Part shown: in pieces, positions 53,905 through 61,695 of the stretch
How the letters are laid out: each line of letters opens with the position of its first letter
How positions within the stretch are numbered: the first letter of the stretch is position 1
Source: Synechococcus sp. UW140
GTDB lineage: Bacteria > Cyanobacteriota > Cyanobacteriia > PCC-6307 > Cyanobiaceae
Direction of reading: 5' to 3'
NCBI GenBank assembly: GCA_945875915.1
Contig: CAMCMT010000001.1
Span: 48,081 to 112,080, forward strand
Length of the DNA stretch: 64,000 nucleotides
Notes under the pieces: model-generated
The model's input: the letters and a program-made list of their open reading frames with translations, nothing else
Told to the model about the DNA's origin: nothing
The model's database searches: none
Made by a program: the position numbers and the translations under genes

Positions 53905-54399
53905 TCAGGGCAGGCGGCCGTCGTCGGAGCGCATGGACGCTTTGGCTTTGGGCAGGGATTGGGCTGGGGATTTAGCTGCGGGCTTGGCGCCAGGCTTGGC
54001 CAATGGGCCCGGAGCGGGCCCCGGATAGGGATCGTTAAAAGGCAGAAACTCCGGCGGTTGGGAACTGGGACGCGGCAGTTGAGCTTGCAGCTGGCGACGC
54101 AGCTCCTGCTGCTGCAGCTCGAGCTCCCGCACCTGGCCGGCGCTGGCTTCAAGGCCCTGCAACCGCTGGGCCAAGGCGCGCAGTTGGGCCTCCAGGGCCT
54201 GGGCGCGTTCCAGGTCGCGACGGTTTTCCAGCTCCTGCACCCGCCCCTCGAGGGCCTGGTTGCGACTGGCCTGCTGCTGCAGCTGTTGCAGCAGCACGAG
54301 GGCGAGCACGGCAACCAGGGCGGTGAGGCCGGCCCCGATCAAGCGCATCCAACGGGGCAGGGGTGGCTCGGCGCCCGGCGACGCTGGGGGGACAGACAT
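53905..54399 (-). CDS. membrane-anchored coiled-coil protein
   Basis: A 164-residue protein. One membrane helix near residues 18-40 (LIGAGLTALVAVLALVLLQQ) is followed by a long coiled coil from about 42 to 108, rich in Gln, Leu, Arg and Glu (LQQQASRNQALEGRVQELEN). The last 55 residues are a Pro/Ala/Lys-rich disordered tail. The layout suggests a cytoplasmic or periplasmic tether. No family is recognised. Confidence 0.7.
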   Translation of the reverse strand: MSVPPASPGAEPPLPRWMRLIGAGLTALVAVLALVLLQQLQQQASRNQALEGRVQELENRRDLERAQALEAQLRALAQRLQGLEASAGQVRELELQQQELRRQLQAQLPRPSSQPPEFLPFNDPYPGPAPGPLAKPGAKPAAKSPAQSLPKAKASMRSDDGRLP

Positions 54400-54962
54400 G
54401 GCAGAAGGGCGGGGCCTGATGGGACCCGTACCCCATCGAGGCCGGGGATCGGTGCTGATTCTGCAGGCAACAGCCGGCGGGGGCCCACCCCAGGAGCCGG
54501 CGCGATGGCCGTGATTCTTGAGAGTTCAATCGCTGGTGCTTGACCTGGAGCAGAAGAGCAGCCCCCCAAAATTGCCTTGGGGAGTGGACGTTGCTCGCCC
54601 GATTCCCATCCGGACTCCCATCTCCTTTGATGGGGGACCTTGGCAGCTGCCGGCCAGCCAAACTTGCTGCGATTGCAACAGGCCCGCAGAGCCTCCAGCA
54701 CCAGCTCACTAATGCCCTAGCGGTGGAAGTGGCGGGGTCCCAGGAGGGCCATCCCTGGCCTGGACCGCCTCGCTTAATCCGGCGATTGGGTCGCCCCTGT
54801 GATGGCTCCAGCGGGTCTTTTCATCCGCCTAGTCCTAGGCCCCGACCCCAGGGGAGCGCGACTGGATGGCACCCCAGGTCCCAGGCTGCTGGGGCCAGAT
54901 AGGTCCAATCCACCGTCAAAGCGCTAGGACAGGGCCCTGCAGATCCCACCGCCCAAGATCCT
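54400..54962. other. 563-bp gap with small hairpins, no convincing gene
   Basis: Frames in this stretch have no protein-like codon use. Two 6-bp hairpins are visible at 54564-54582 (CCCCAA / TTGGGG) and 54617-54634 (CCCATC / GATGGG). This is the longest gene-free stretch outside the region before the giant gene, and a small RNA is possible but unproved. Confidence 0.5.
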
Positions 54963-55208
54963 TTGACCCTCCCTGCGCTCGATGCCTTTCTGGCCTTTGC
55001 CCAAGCCGATGGGAGCCTGGCCGAACGGTTGCGCCAACCGCTGGAGCTTGAGGAGCTACTGGCCCTCGGCCGCAGCCATGGCTTCGAGCTTGAAGCCGAG
55101 GATGTGCTGGCTGCCCAGCAGCGGGAGGAGGCCTCCCTCAGCGCCGCCGAGCTGCAACAGCGGGCCGGGACGGATGCCCGCAAACTGCGCAGTTTCATCC
55201 CAGGCTGA
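54963..55208 (+). CDS. Nif11-like leader/peptide-family protein, 81 aa
   Basis: An 81-residue Nif11-type protein from a TTG start. The family pattern is present: LPALDAFLAFAQADGSLAER, then LRQPLELEELLALGRSHGFE and LEAEDVLAAQQ. Nif11 domains serve as leader regions of RiPP precursors in cyanobacteria, but free-standing copies are also common. There is no Gly-Gly cleavage site with a Cys/Ser/Thr-rich core after it; the C-terminal 20 residues are plain (RAGTDARKLRSFIPG). No modifying enzyme is adjacent, so it is probably not a toxin precursor. Confidence 0.78.
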   Translation: MTLPALDAFLAFAQADGSLAERLRQPLELEELLALGRSHGFELEAEDVLAAQQREEASLSAAELQQRAGTDARKLRSFIPG

Positions 55209-55479
55209 ATGCAGCCCAAGGTCTGATTTTCTGTCCCTGGAGATGGGCTATCACCAGGGCAAGGACGCCAGTATTTCTGGAGATCCCTTGGCAGGTAAGC
55301 GATCTGAGCAATGCTGATCATCGCCACCCTCCGCTTGTTACCCGGGGGGGCCCGCCCGGTTGAGCCCCTTGGCTGGTGTTTAAACCCTGCCATGGAGTTC
55401 TCCTTTGACGGGATTTGCTTTGGGGTACTGGCACACCTCCGACGGTTCGCTACATTTGCTGCAGAGTTTTCTCTCCTCC

Positions 55480-55848
55480 ATGCTCACCGGATCCGAACTC
55501 CTCTCCAAAGTCAAGGAGCTGGGCGATGTCAGCAAGTCCGATCTCGTCCGCTCCACTGGCTATGTGAGCACCAAAAAAGACGGCACCGAGCGTCTGAATT
55601 TCACCGCCTTCTATGAGGCCCTGCTTGAGGCCAAGGGCGTCAGCCTGGGCGATGGCGTTGGCAAGGGCAAGGGCAAGGGTGGCCGCACCCTCAGCTATGT
55701 GGCCACTGTGCAGGGCAACGGCAACCTGCTGGTTGGCAAGGCCTACACCGCCCTGCTGGGTCTTGAGCCCGGCGACGAGTTCGAAATCAAGCTCGGCCGT
55801 AAGCAGATTCGTCTCCTTCCTGCTGGCGCCCCTGACGAAGAAGAGTGA
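55480..55848 (+). CDS. cyAbrB-type transcriptional regulator
   Basis: A 122-residue cyanobacterial AbrB protein. It starts MLTGSELLSKVKELGDVSKS at 55480 and contains GYVSTKKDGTERLNFTAFYE, then a Lys/Gly-rich linker (GVGKGKGKGG). The C-terminal AbrB DNA-binding domain includes SYVATVQGNGNLLVGKAYTA. These regulators balance carbon and nitrogen metabolism and affect hydrogenase and photosynthesis genes in other cyanobacteria. The frame extending upstream to 55405 is not used. The 271-bp gap before it has no recognised gene and probably holds its promoter. Confidence 0.92.
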   Translation: MLTGSELLSKVKELGDVSKSDLVRSTGYVSTKKDGTERLNFTAFYEALLEAKGVSLGDGVGKGKGKGGRTLSYVATVQGNGNLLVGKAYTALLGLEPGDEFEIKLGRKQIRLLPAGAPDEEE

Positions 55849-55861
55849 TTGACTGGGCTCC

Positions 55862-56662
55862 ATGCCCTACCTGATTGGCGTTGACGGTTGCCGACTCGGT
55901 TGGCTTGCCGTCAGCGCTTTTTTAGTGCCCGATTCTCCAGGCGCCCTTGGCCTGGGGGGTGGATCTCCCGGGCTTAGGCGACTAGGCAAGGTGGAGGCCC
56001 GCATCCTCCCCGACCTGGAACCGTGGCTAGCCAGCCTGGAGGAATCGACTCCCCACTTGCAGCCGGAGCGAGGGCCAGAAGGCGGCAGTTTGGCTCCCTG
56101 GTTTATGTCCATTGACATGCCGATTGGCCTCAGCGAGGCGGGACCCAGGCGTTGCGACCAGGAGGCGCGGCGGTTGTTGGGCCGTCCCCGCGGTAGCAGC
56201 GTGTTCCCGGCGCCGATCCGGCCGATGCTCCAAGCCCCTGACTATGGAGAGGCCTGCGCCATCGGTCGCGCCACCGATGGCCGGGCCCTCAGCCGCCAGG
56301 CCTGGAACCTGCTGCCGCGCATCCGCCAACTCGATGGGCTGCTGCAACGCCGGCCCCCCTGGCGGCAGCGGATTGGCGAAGCCCATCCAGAGGTGATCTT
56401 CCAACTCTGGGCCGGCCAGCCCCTGGAAGAGGGCAAACGCCAGCTGGGGGGCCGGCGCCAGCGCAGCGAGTTAATTGAAGCCCGCTGGCCCGGAGTGGTG
56501 GCGGCCACCACAGCCCAGTTGCCCCGCGGCGGCTGGGCCGCCGACGACCTGCTCGATGCCCTGGCCTGCCTGCGGGCCGCCGAACGCCGGGCCACGGGCG
56601 TGGCCTTGGAGCTGGGCGGGGACCTGGATGGCACTGGCCTGGCCATGGCCATCACCTGCTGA
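55862..56662 (+). CDS. DUF429 family protein (RNase H-like fold)
   Basis: A 266-residue DUF429 protein. It starts LIGVDGCRLGWLAVS, a typical RNase H-like first strand. SIDMPIGLSEAG, RRCDQEARRLLGRPRGSSVF and the C-terminal ADDLLDALACLRAAERR complete the family pattern, and the likely acidic residues are visible. The biochemical role is not established. It follows cyAbrB by 13 bases and is probably cotranscribed. A low-complexity insertion (SPGALGLGGGSPGLR) is unusual for the family. Confidence 0.83.
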   Translation: MPYLIGVDGCRLGWLAVSAFLVPDSPGALGLGGGSPGLRRLGKVEARILPDLEPWLASLEESTPHLQPERGPEGGSLAPWFMSIDMPIGLSEAGPRRCDQEARRLLGRPRGSSVFPAPIRPMLQAPDYGEACAIGRATDGRALSRQAWNLLPRIRQLDGLLQRRPPWRQRIGEAHPEVIFQLWAGQPLEEGKRQLGGRRQRSELIEARWPGVVAATTAQLPRGGWAADDLLDALACLRAAERRATGVALELGGDLDGTGLAMAITC

Positions 56663-56855
56663 TCAGGCCGCCGCGCCTGACCCAGCCGGGGCCAGCCAGT
56701 CGCTGGAGCAGCGGCTCGCCCTGGTGGACGGGGAGCACGGTGTTTTTCCAGTTCAGCCACCTGGTGGGCTGGCACTGAAGCCAGTTCGTTCGCCTGCCCC
56801 CAGGGGAGCCTGAGCTCCTGAACCTGCCTACATTGCCGCTAGATCTGCGGCTGCT

Positions 56856-57125
56856 ATGACCTTTTACGAGCTGGTCTGGCAGGGGGAGGGCTTCAGTGAT
56901 GCGGCAGACCTGGAGGAGGCGACTGCGGCCTTTCTGGAGCTGAAGCCGAAGGAGCTCAGCTGGTCTGAGGTCTGTTCCGATCCCACCAACGGCCCGACGA
57001 TCCGCCGCTACCGCTCCTTCGACGCCTTCCTCGACAACGAGGACGCGATCGAAACGATCGTTGTGACGGCAGAGATGCTCGAGGCGGCCGAGGCTGGCCA
57101 ATCCGCAGAGGAGCCGCCACATTGA
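56856..57125 (+). CDS. conserved cyanobacterial hypothetical protein, 89 aa
   Basis: An acidic 89-residue soluble protein, MTFYELVWQGEGFSDAADLE and onward, with RRYRSFDAFLDNEDAIETIV in the middle. No motif I know. It is followed after 4 bases by the SepF-like gene, so the two probably form a pair. The 193-bp gap upstream has no recognised element. Confidence 0.72.
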   Translation: MTFYELVWQGEGFSDAADLEEATAAFLELKPKELSWSEVCSDPTNGPTIRRYRSFDAFLDNEDAIETIVVTAEMLEAAEAGQSAEEPPH

Positions 57126-57129
57126 GCCG

Positions 57130-57414
57130 ATGATTCCCGCCAACGCCGAACCCATTCCCCTCGCAGCCAACCCCTGGGGCCAGGAGGTGCTGGTGATGCA
57201 CCCCCATCGCTTCAACGCTGCGATGGAAGCAATTGTGGCGCTGCGGCAGCAGAAAACAGTGGTGCTAAACCTCAGCTTGATGCCGGCGGACGAGGCCCAG
57301 AGGGCCGCCGATTTCGTCTCGGGTGGCGCCTTTGCCCTCGATGGCCAACAGGAACGGCTCGGCGAGCTGGTGTTTCTGTTGGCCCCCCATCACGTCGACC
57401 TAAGCCGCAGCTGA
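57130..57414 (+). CDS. stand-alone SepF-like core protein, 94 aa
   Basis: A 94-residue protein consisting of little more than the SepF core: VLVMHPHRFNAAMEAIVALR, then KTVVLNLSLMPADEAQRAAD and FVSGGAFALDGQQERLGELV. SepF joins FtsZ to the membrane during division. Full cyanobacterial SepF has about 190 residues with a membrane-binding N-terminal helix and a linker, both missing here. It is therefore likely a short paralogue, possibly a modulator of division. A complete sepF is not in the window. Confidence 0.85.
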   Translation: MIPANAEPIPLAANPWGQEVLVMHPHRFNAAMEAIVALRQQKTVVLNLSLMPADEAQRAADFVSGGAFALDGQQERLGELVFLLAPHHVDLSRS

Positions 57415-57860
57415 GGCCTGGCGGGGCCAATCCTCGCCGAACCCCCTGTTCGCTAGCGAGCAAAACGCCTGGAAATGAAAATTAATTGTAAAGAAGCCGC
57501 CGTTTGGCCTGGGGTGCGCGGGTCAGGCCGGGGCGATGCGGCAGTAGGACTGAAGCTGGGAGGGACGATTCCAAAGGTGGACAACGGGTGGGACAGTCCC
57601 CGGGGCTGAGGCTCCGCGGGTCAGGCAGATCGGGTCTCGCGATCTCCTGGGGTTGATGGCTGGGCTGGGATCACTTGGAGACGCATTTGTTGGATCTCTT
57701 GGCGCATCGGTTGACTGAATCGGGTGCGAGATCCCGGAAACGCCCCAAGCAACGATCGCTCCCCCACCACTGGCTGCACACCTAATTGTCCGATCGCTCC
57801 AGGGAAAAGACCACGGCATTGTTCCGCGGGCGGGCGCTCCCGCATCACCAGCACTTCCCA
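57415..57860. other. 446-bp gap without a convincing gene
   Basis: Just past the SepF-like gene is a locally AT-rich stretch near 57470-57500 (AAATGAAAATTAATTGTAAA), a likely promoter or element. The rest is GC-rich with no protein-like frame on either strand. I found no strong hairpin. Confidence 0.5.
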
Positions 57861-58142
57861 ATGACCTCAGAGACTCCCTCCCTCACCATTGGTGAATTAG
57901 AGGCCAATTATTCGCTCTATTGCAAGGCCATGCGGTTACTCATTATCGAAGGCCGCAGCCTCAAGAAAATCCAGCGCACCGTTTGCTGGCAGCGCCTGGA
58001 AATCCTGCATAAATGCCTGCCTAATCGCTACAAATCACCCGACTACCTCTGCGCCCTGCTGAAGCGGGAAGTGGAACAACTCAAGGAGCAGCAGGAGGCG
58101 GCCGCCACGGCGGCGACAGCTGCAGCGGCAACGGCCGTCTAG
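57861..58142 (+). CDS. conserved picocyanobacterial hypothetical protein, 93 aa
   Basis: A 93-residue helical protein (MTSETPSLTIGELEANYSLY, CKAMRLLIIEGRSLKKIQRT) with a C-terminal run of Gln, Glu and Ala (EQLKEQQEAAATAATAA). The ATG at 57861 is preferred to the frame start at 57786. No family recognised. It resembles small regulatory proteins but lacks a clear DNA-binding motif. The 165-bp gap after it includes an AT-rich stretch that probably promotes the next gene. Confidence 0.7.
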   Translation: MTSETPSLTIGELEANYSLYCKAMRLLIIEGRSLKKIQRTVCWQRLEILHKCLPNRYKSPDYLCALLKREVEQLKEQQEAAATAATAAAATAV

Positions 58143-58307
58143 CGACCCAGGGGCTCCATCGCCGGCCAAAAAAGAGTCATTGTTGCAACACTTTTACCGC
58201 CTGCAGGCGAGGGGAGGGGGGCGTTGGAAAATCATTGTTTTGTTTAGCTTGGGTCGCCGGCTGGACTGGACCTGCTAGCTGTTGGTTATCAATTCTGGTA
58301 GGCAGGG

Positions 58308-59216
58308 ATGGGGAAGGGCCGTCTTGGTGGTCAAGACCTGGCACTGGTCCTGGTCCTGATTGCCAGCCAGGTCTGCCTGGCACCCATGGGCCCTGCCTTC
58401 GGCCAGGCCTTCAAACCCCAACTGGGCTGCCTCGGAGATCGCCAGCGGCCGGGGCGGCCCATCCGGGTGAGCGTGGTGCCCCAGCGGCCCCCGGCGGAAA
58501 CCTTTGCCGTCTGGTCGCCCCTGCTGCAGCAACTAGGCCAAGTGTCGAAGCAGTGCTTTGTGCTGCGGGTGGCCCCCACGATTCCCAATTTCGAGGCGGA
58601 ACTGCGCAGCGGCCGGGCCGATTGTGTTTACATGAATCCTTATCACGCCGTGCTGGCCCAGCGCTGGCGTGGCTACATCCCCCTGGTCCGCGATGGCAGC
58701 AAACCCCTACGGGGCCTGCTGGTGGTCCGCAAGGACAGTCCGATCAAGAGCATCCGCGAGCTGAAGGGTCAGGCGGTGGCCTTCCCGTCACCGAACGCCT
58801 TTGCCGCCACCCTGTTGCCCCGGGTGTTGCTGGCGCGCCAGGGCATCACGATCCAGCCGTTGTTTGAGAACACCCATTCAAATGTGTATCGCAGCGTCGC
58901 CCTGGGGATGTTGCCGGCGGGCGGCGGCATCAACAACACCCTGCGGCGGGAACGGCCCGAGTTGCGGGAGGAACTACGGGTGCTCTGGCAAACGCCCCCC
59001 TTCCCCTCCCATCCCTTTGCCTGCCTGCCCAGCCTGGCCCAGGCCAGGCGCGAGGCCCTACAGGCGGGCTTTCTGAGCCTGGCCCGCAACCCGGTGAACC
59101 ATGGGCTGCTCGATGCCATCCAGATGCCCGAGCCAGTGCGCGCCGACTTCCGACGCGATTACCAAGCCCTGCTGGGCCTGGGCCTGGAGCGTTTCGCCGT
59201 GGTTGGAAGCGATTAA
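58308..59216 (+). CDS. PhnD-like periplasmic substrate-binding protein
   Basis: A 302-residue exported protein with a signal peptide (LALVLVLIASQVCLAPMG, cleavage near GPAFGQA). The core RADCVYMNPYHAVLAQRWRG and ELKGQAVAFPSPNAFAATLL are typical of PhnD-type binding proteins for phosphonate, phosphite or similar oxyanions. No permease or ATPase follows. Instead, 2 bases after its stop a membrane diguanylate cyclase begins. It is therefore more likely a sensor partner than part of a transporter. That pairing is inferred from gene order. Confidence 0.86.
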   Translation: MGKGRLGGQDLALVLVLIASQVCLAPMGPAFGQAFKPQLGCLGDRQRPGRPIRVSVVPQRPPAETFAVWSPLLQQLGQVSKQCFVLRVAPTIPNFEAELRSGRADCVYMNPYHAVLAQRWRGYIPLVRDGSKPLRGLLVVRKDSPIKSIRELKGQAVAFPSPNAFAATLLPRVLLARQGITIQPLFENTHSNVYRSVALGMLPAGGGINNTLRRERPELREELRVLWQTPPFPSHPFACLPSLAQARREALQAGFLSLARNPVNHGLLDAIQMPEPVRADFRRDYQALLGLGLERFAVVGSD

Positions 59217-59218
59217 CC

Positions 59219-60523
59219 ATGGCAGCCCCGGGGTTCGATCTGCTACGCCGGCGCCACCTGATCCCCCTGCTACTGCTGGGGTTTGTGCTGGTGCTGGTCA
59301 GCGGTTGGCGCTCCTTTCTCTATTCGCGCCAACTGCTGATCGAAAGCCAGGAGCAGAGCTATCGGGAGTTGCTGCGGGTGCTGCCCCGGGGCCTGCTGCC
59401 CCACTTGGTGGTGGATGACTACATCGCCCTTGAGCAGGACCTCGCCGGGGTGATGGTGGATCCCTCGATGGCGTCGCTGCTGGTGGTGGATCCCCAGGGC
59501 CGGGTGCTAGCCCATCTGGAACGCCAACGGCCAGGGGGGCCGCCCCTGCTGCGCTACGGGCCGAGCCGGGTGGCGCCCAACAGCCCCGGCCCCGTCTCGC
59601 CCAAGCCGGACCCCGGCAGAGCGGACACCGACCTGTCCCAAGAGCTGCGCTGGCAGCGCCTGGAGGCTGGCGGCAGCACCCTGGGCTGGCTGCGGCTAGG
59701 CCATTGGTCCACCAGCACCCTGGCGGTGGTGGGGATCCTGGCCCGCCAATACCTGCAGCTGATGGCCCTCACCTTGGCCGTCTTCGCGGTCCTGCTGACC
59801 GCGTCGGTTCTGGTGGTGCTGCGGGAGGGCCGCCGGCGGGAGGCCCAGCTCGAAGAGCAGGGCTTGGACCTGCTGGAAAGCAGCCTGCGGGATCCGCTCA
59901 CGGGCCTGGCCAACAGGCGCGGCCTCGACCTGCTGCTGGAGCGGGAGATGGCCCGATTCAACGCCAGCCGGGCAGGCAAAGGCGCGGCGGATCTGCTGGT
60001 GATCTGCCTGATTGATCTCGATGCGTTCAAGCCGATCAACGACCGCTATGGCCATGCCGTCGGGGACCAGTTGCTGGTGGAGGTGGGACGGCGCCTCTGC
60101 CAAGGCCTGCGCACCATGGCGCCGGATTTGTCAGCAGATTTGGCGCTGGATCTGGCGCCAGGACCGGCGGCGGGACGCCCCGCTAACGCGGGGACGGGGC
60201 GGCTGGCCCTACCGGGCGACCGGGGCGTGGACCAGGTGGCCCGGCTGGGGGGCGATGAATTTGTCTGCATCCTGGCGGGCTGCGCCACGGTGGCCCAGGC
60301 GCAAGGGCTGGCCCAGCGGATCCTGCAGAGCCTCGGCCAGCCCTTCGCCCTGGAGCGCCACAGCCTCACAGTGGGCGCCAGCCTGGGGATCGCCTACGCC
60401 GATGGATCCCAGGCCCCGTCCGCCCTGGCCCTGCTACAGGCCGCCGACCACGCCATGTACGGGGCCAAAGCCCAGGGCAAGAACCATGTCCAAATCAAAC
60501 ACATACACAACCCAAGCGATTGA
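59219..60523 (+). CDS. membrane-bound diguanylate cyclase (GGDEF)
   Basis: A 434-residue protein that should make cyclic di-GMP. Helix 1 is near residues 12-30 (LIPLLLLGFVLVLVSGW). A periplasmic sensor domain of about 145 residues follows, then helix 2 (LMALTLAVFAVLLTASVLVV) and a cytoplasmic GGDEF domain. The active motif RLGGDEFVCIL near residue 344 is intact, as is DPLTGLANRRGLD. About 30 extra residues sit between the substrate helix and the motif (SADLALDLAPGPAAGRPANA), probably a surface loop. The PhnD-like protein upstream could deliver a ligand signal to its periplasmic domain. Confidence 0.9.
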   Translation: MAAPGFDLLRRRHLIPLLLLGFVLVLVSGWRSFLYSRQLLIESQEQSYRELLRVLPRGLLPHLVVDDYIALEQDLAGVMVDPSMASLLVVDPQGRVLAHLERQRPGGPPLLRYGPSRVAPNSPGPVSPKPDPGRADTDLSQELRWQRLEAGGSTLGWLRLGHWSTSTLAVVGILARQYLQLMALTLAVFAVLLTASVLVVLREGRRREAQLEEQGLDLLESSLRDPLTGLANRRGLDLLLEREMARFNASRAGKGAADLLVICLIDLDAFKPINDRYGHAVGDQLLVEVGRRLCQGLRTMAPDLSADLALDLAPGPAAGRPANAGTGRLALPGDRGVDQVARLGGDEFVCILAGCATVAQAQGLAQRILQSLGQPFALERHSLTVGASLGIAYADGSQAPSALALLQAADHAMYGAKAQGKNHVQIKHIHNPSD

Positions 60524-60602
60524 TCAAGGCCAATGCCCCTGCCAGATCAGAACAGCAGGGGGTGATTCCCAAGCCTCGCGATCGCCATGGGCCTTCCCTG
60601 GC

Positions 60603-61599
60603 ATGGCTCCCTACCCTGAGTATCCGATCCCTAGGGTCGAGATCCAGCGCACGCGGGAATTGGAACGGCTCTCGGTGCTCGATACCGCCGGCGATGAGCA
60701 TTTTGACCGGCTTGTCCAGCTGGTCTCAGCCGTGTTGGGCATGCCGGTGGCCCTGGTTTCCCTGGTGGATCGCGACCGGCAATGGTTTCTATCGCGGCTG
60801 GGTCTGGCCACCCAGGAAACGCCACGGGAGATGGCCTTCTGCGCCCATGCCATCGCCGACCAGGAGGTGTTGGTGGTGCCCGATGCCCTGCTCGATGAGC
60901 GCTTCCGCAGCAATCCCCTGGTGCTGGATGAGCCCCATGTGCGCTTTTACGCCGGCGCCCCCCTACGCACCGAGGAGGGCCACAATCTCGGCACCCTCTG
61001 TGTGATCGATCGCGAGCCACGCCAGCTCTGTGAGCAGCAGGTGGCGATGTTGAAGTTGATGGCTGAGCTGGTGATGCGGGAGTTGGAATTGCGGCGCCTC
61101 GCCACGATCGACCCAACCACGGGGCTCTACACCCGCACCAGCTTCTTTGCCCTAGCGGAGAAGGAGCAGGGCCAGGGCCCTCGCCAAAGGGATGCCCCTG
61201 GCCCTGCTCAACATCGATGTGGATGATTTCCGCCAGATCAACAACCGCTGGGGCTACCGGGCCGGCGACCGGGTGCTGGCCGACCTCTGCCAGGCCTGCG
61301 CCTCCCAACTGAGGCCCCAGGATCTCTTTGGCCGGATTGGCGATGAGGAATTCGCCATCCTGCTGGTGGGGATGGCTGGCGACGAAGCAATGGGCATCGC
61401 CGAGGCGATCCGCACGGAAGTGGCCCATCTCCATGGCGTGTTTTCCCATTCCGATTACCAGCCCTGCATCAGCGGCGGCCTCACCTGCCTCACCGCAGAC
61501 GACCAGGCCTTCCTCGACCTGTTCAGCCGCGCCGACCAGGCCCTGTTCCTAGCCAAGGGCAATGGCCGCAACCAGATCGCTTCGATTTTGGCCACCTGA
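60603..61599 (+). pseudogene. GAF-GGDEF protein split by a frameshift
   Basis: The frame from 60603 codes a GAF domain (ELERLSVLDTAGDEHFDRLV, then REMAFCAHAIADQEVLVVPD). After RLATIDPTTGLYTRTSFFAL it would enter a GGDEF domain but ends at 61226 in unrelated residues. The GGDEF part resumes in another frame at 61192 (MPLALLNIDVDDFRQINNRW) and ends at 61599. Removing one G from the GGG at 61169-61171 would give EKEQARALAKGMPLALL, a seamless join. Its signature is degenerate (RIGDEEF for RxGGDEF), so catalysis is doubtful even when repaired. It could be a true pseudogene or a sequencing error. Confidence 0.82.
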
Positions 61600-61612
61600 G
61601 GGGGGGATCGAA

Positions 61613-61643
61613 CAAAAAGGACCGGGGCCCTTAAGCCCGGTCC
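61613..61643 (-). terminator. intrinsic terminator after the peroxidase gene
   Basis: On the minus strand a GC-rich stem (GGACCGGG / CCCGGTCC at 61619-61643) is followed at once by TTTTT and TTC (61611-61618). It lies about 50 bases past the stop of the peroxidase gene and also just past the end of the frameshifted gene on the other strand. Confidence 0.65.
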
Positions 61644-61695
61644 CACTCCCGCTAGCCACCAGCAGCAGCACTGTCGCCGCACCAACCTGCTTCCC

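Noticed and set aside
54963..55208. RiPP precursor with Nif11 leader
   Set aside because: No Gly-Gly cleavage site, no Cys/Ser/Thr-rich core and no modifying or export enzymes next to it.
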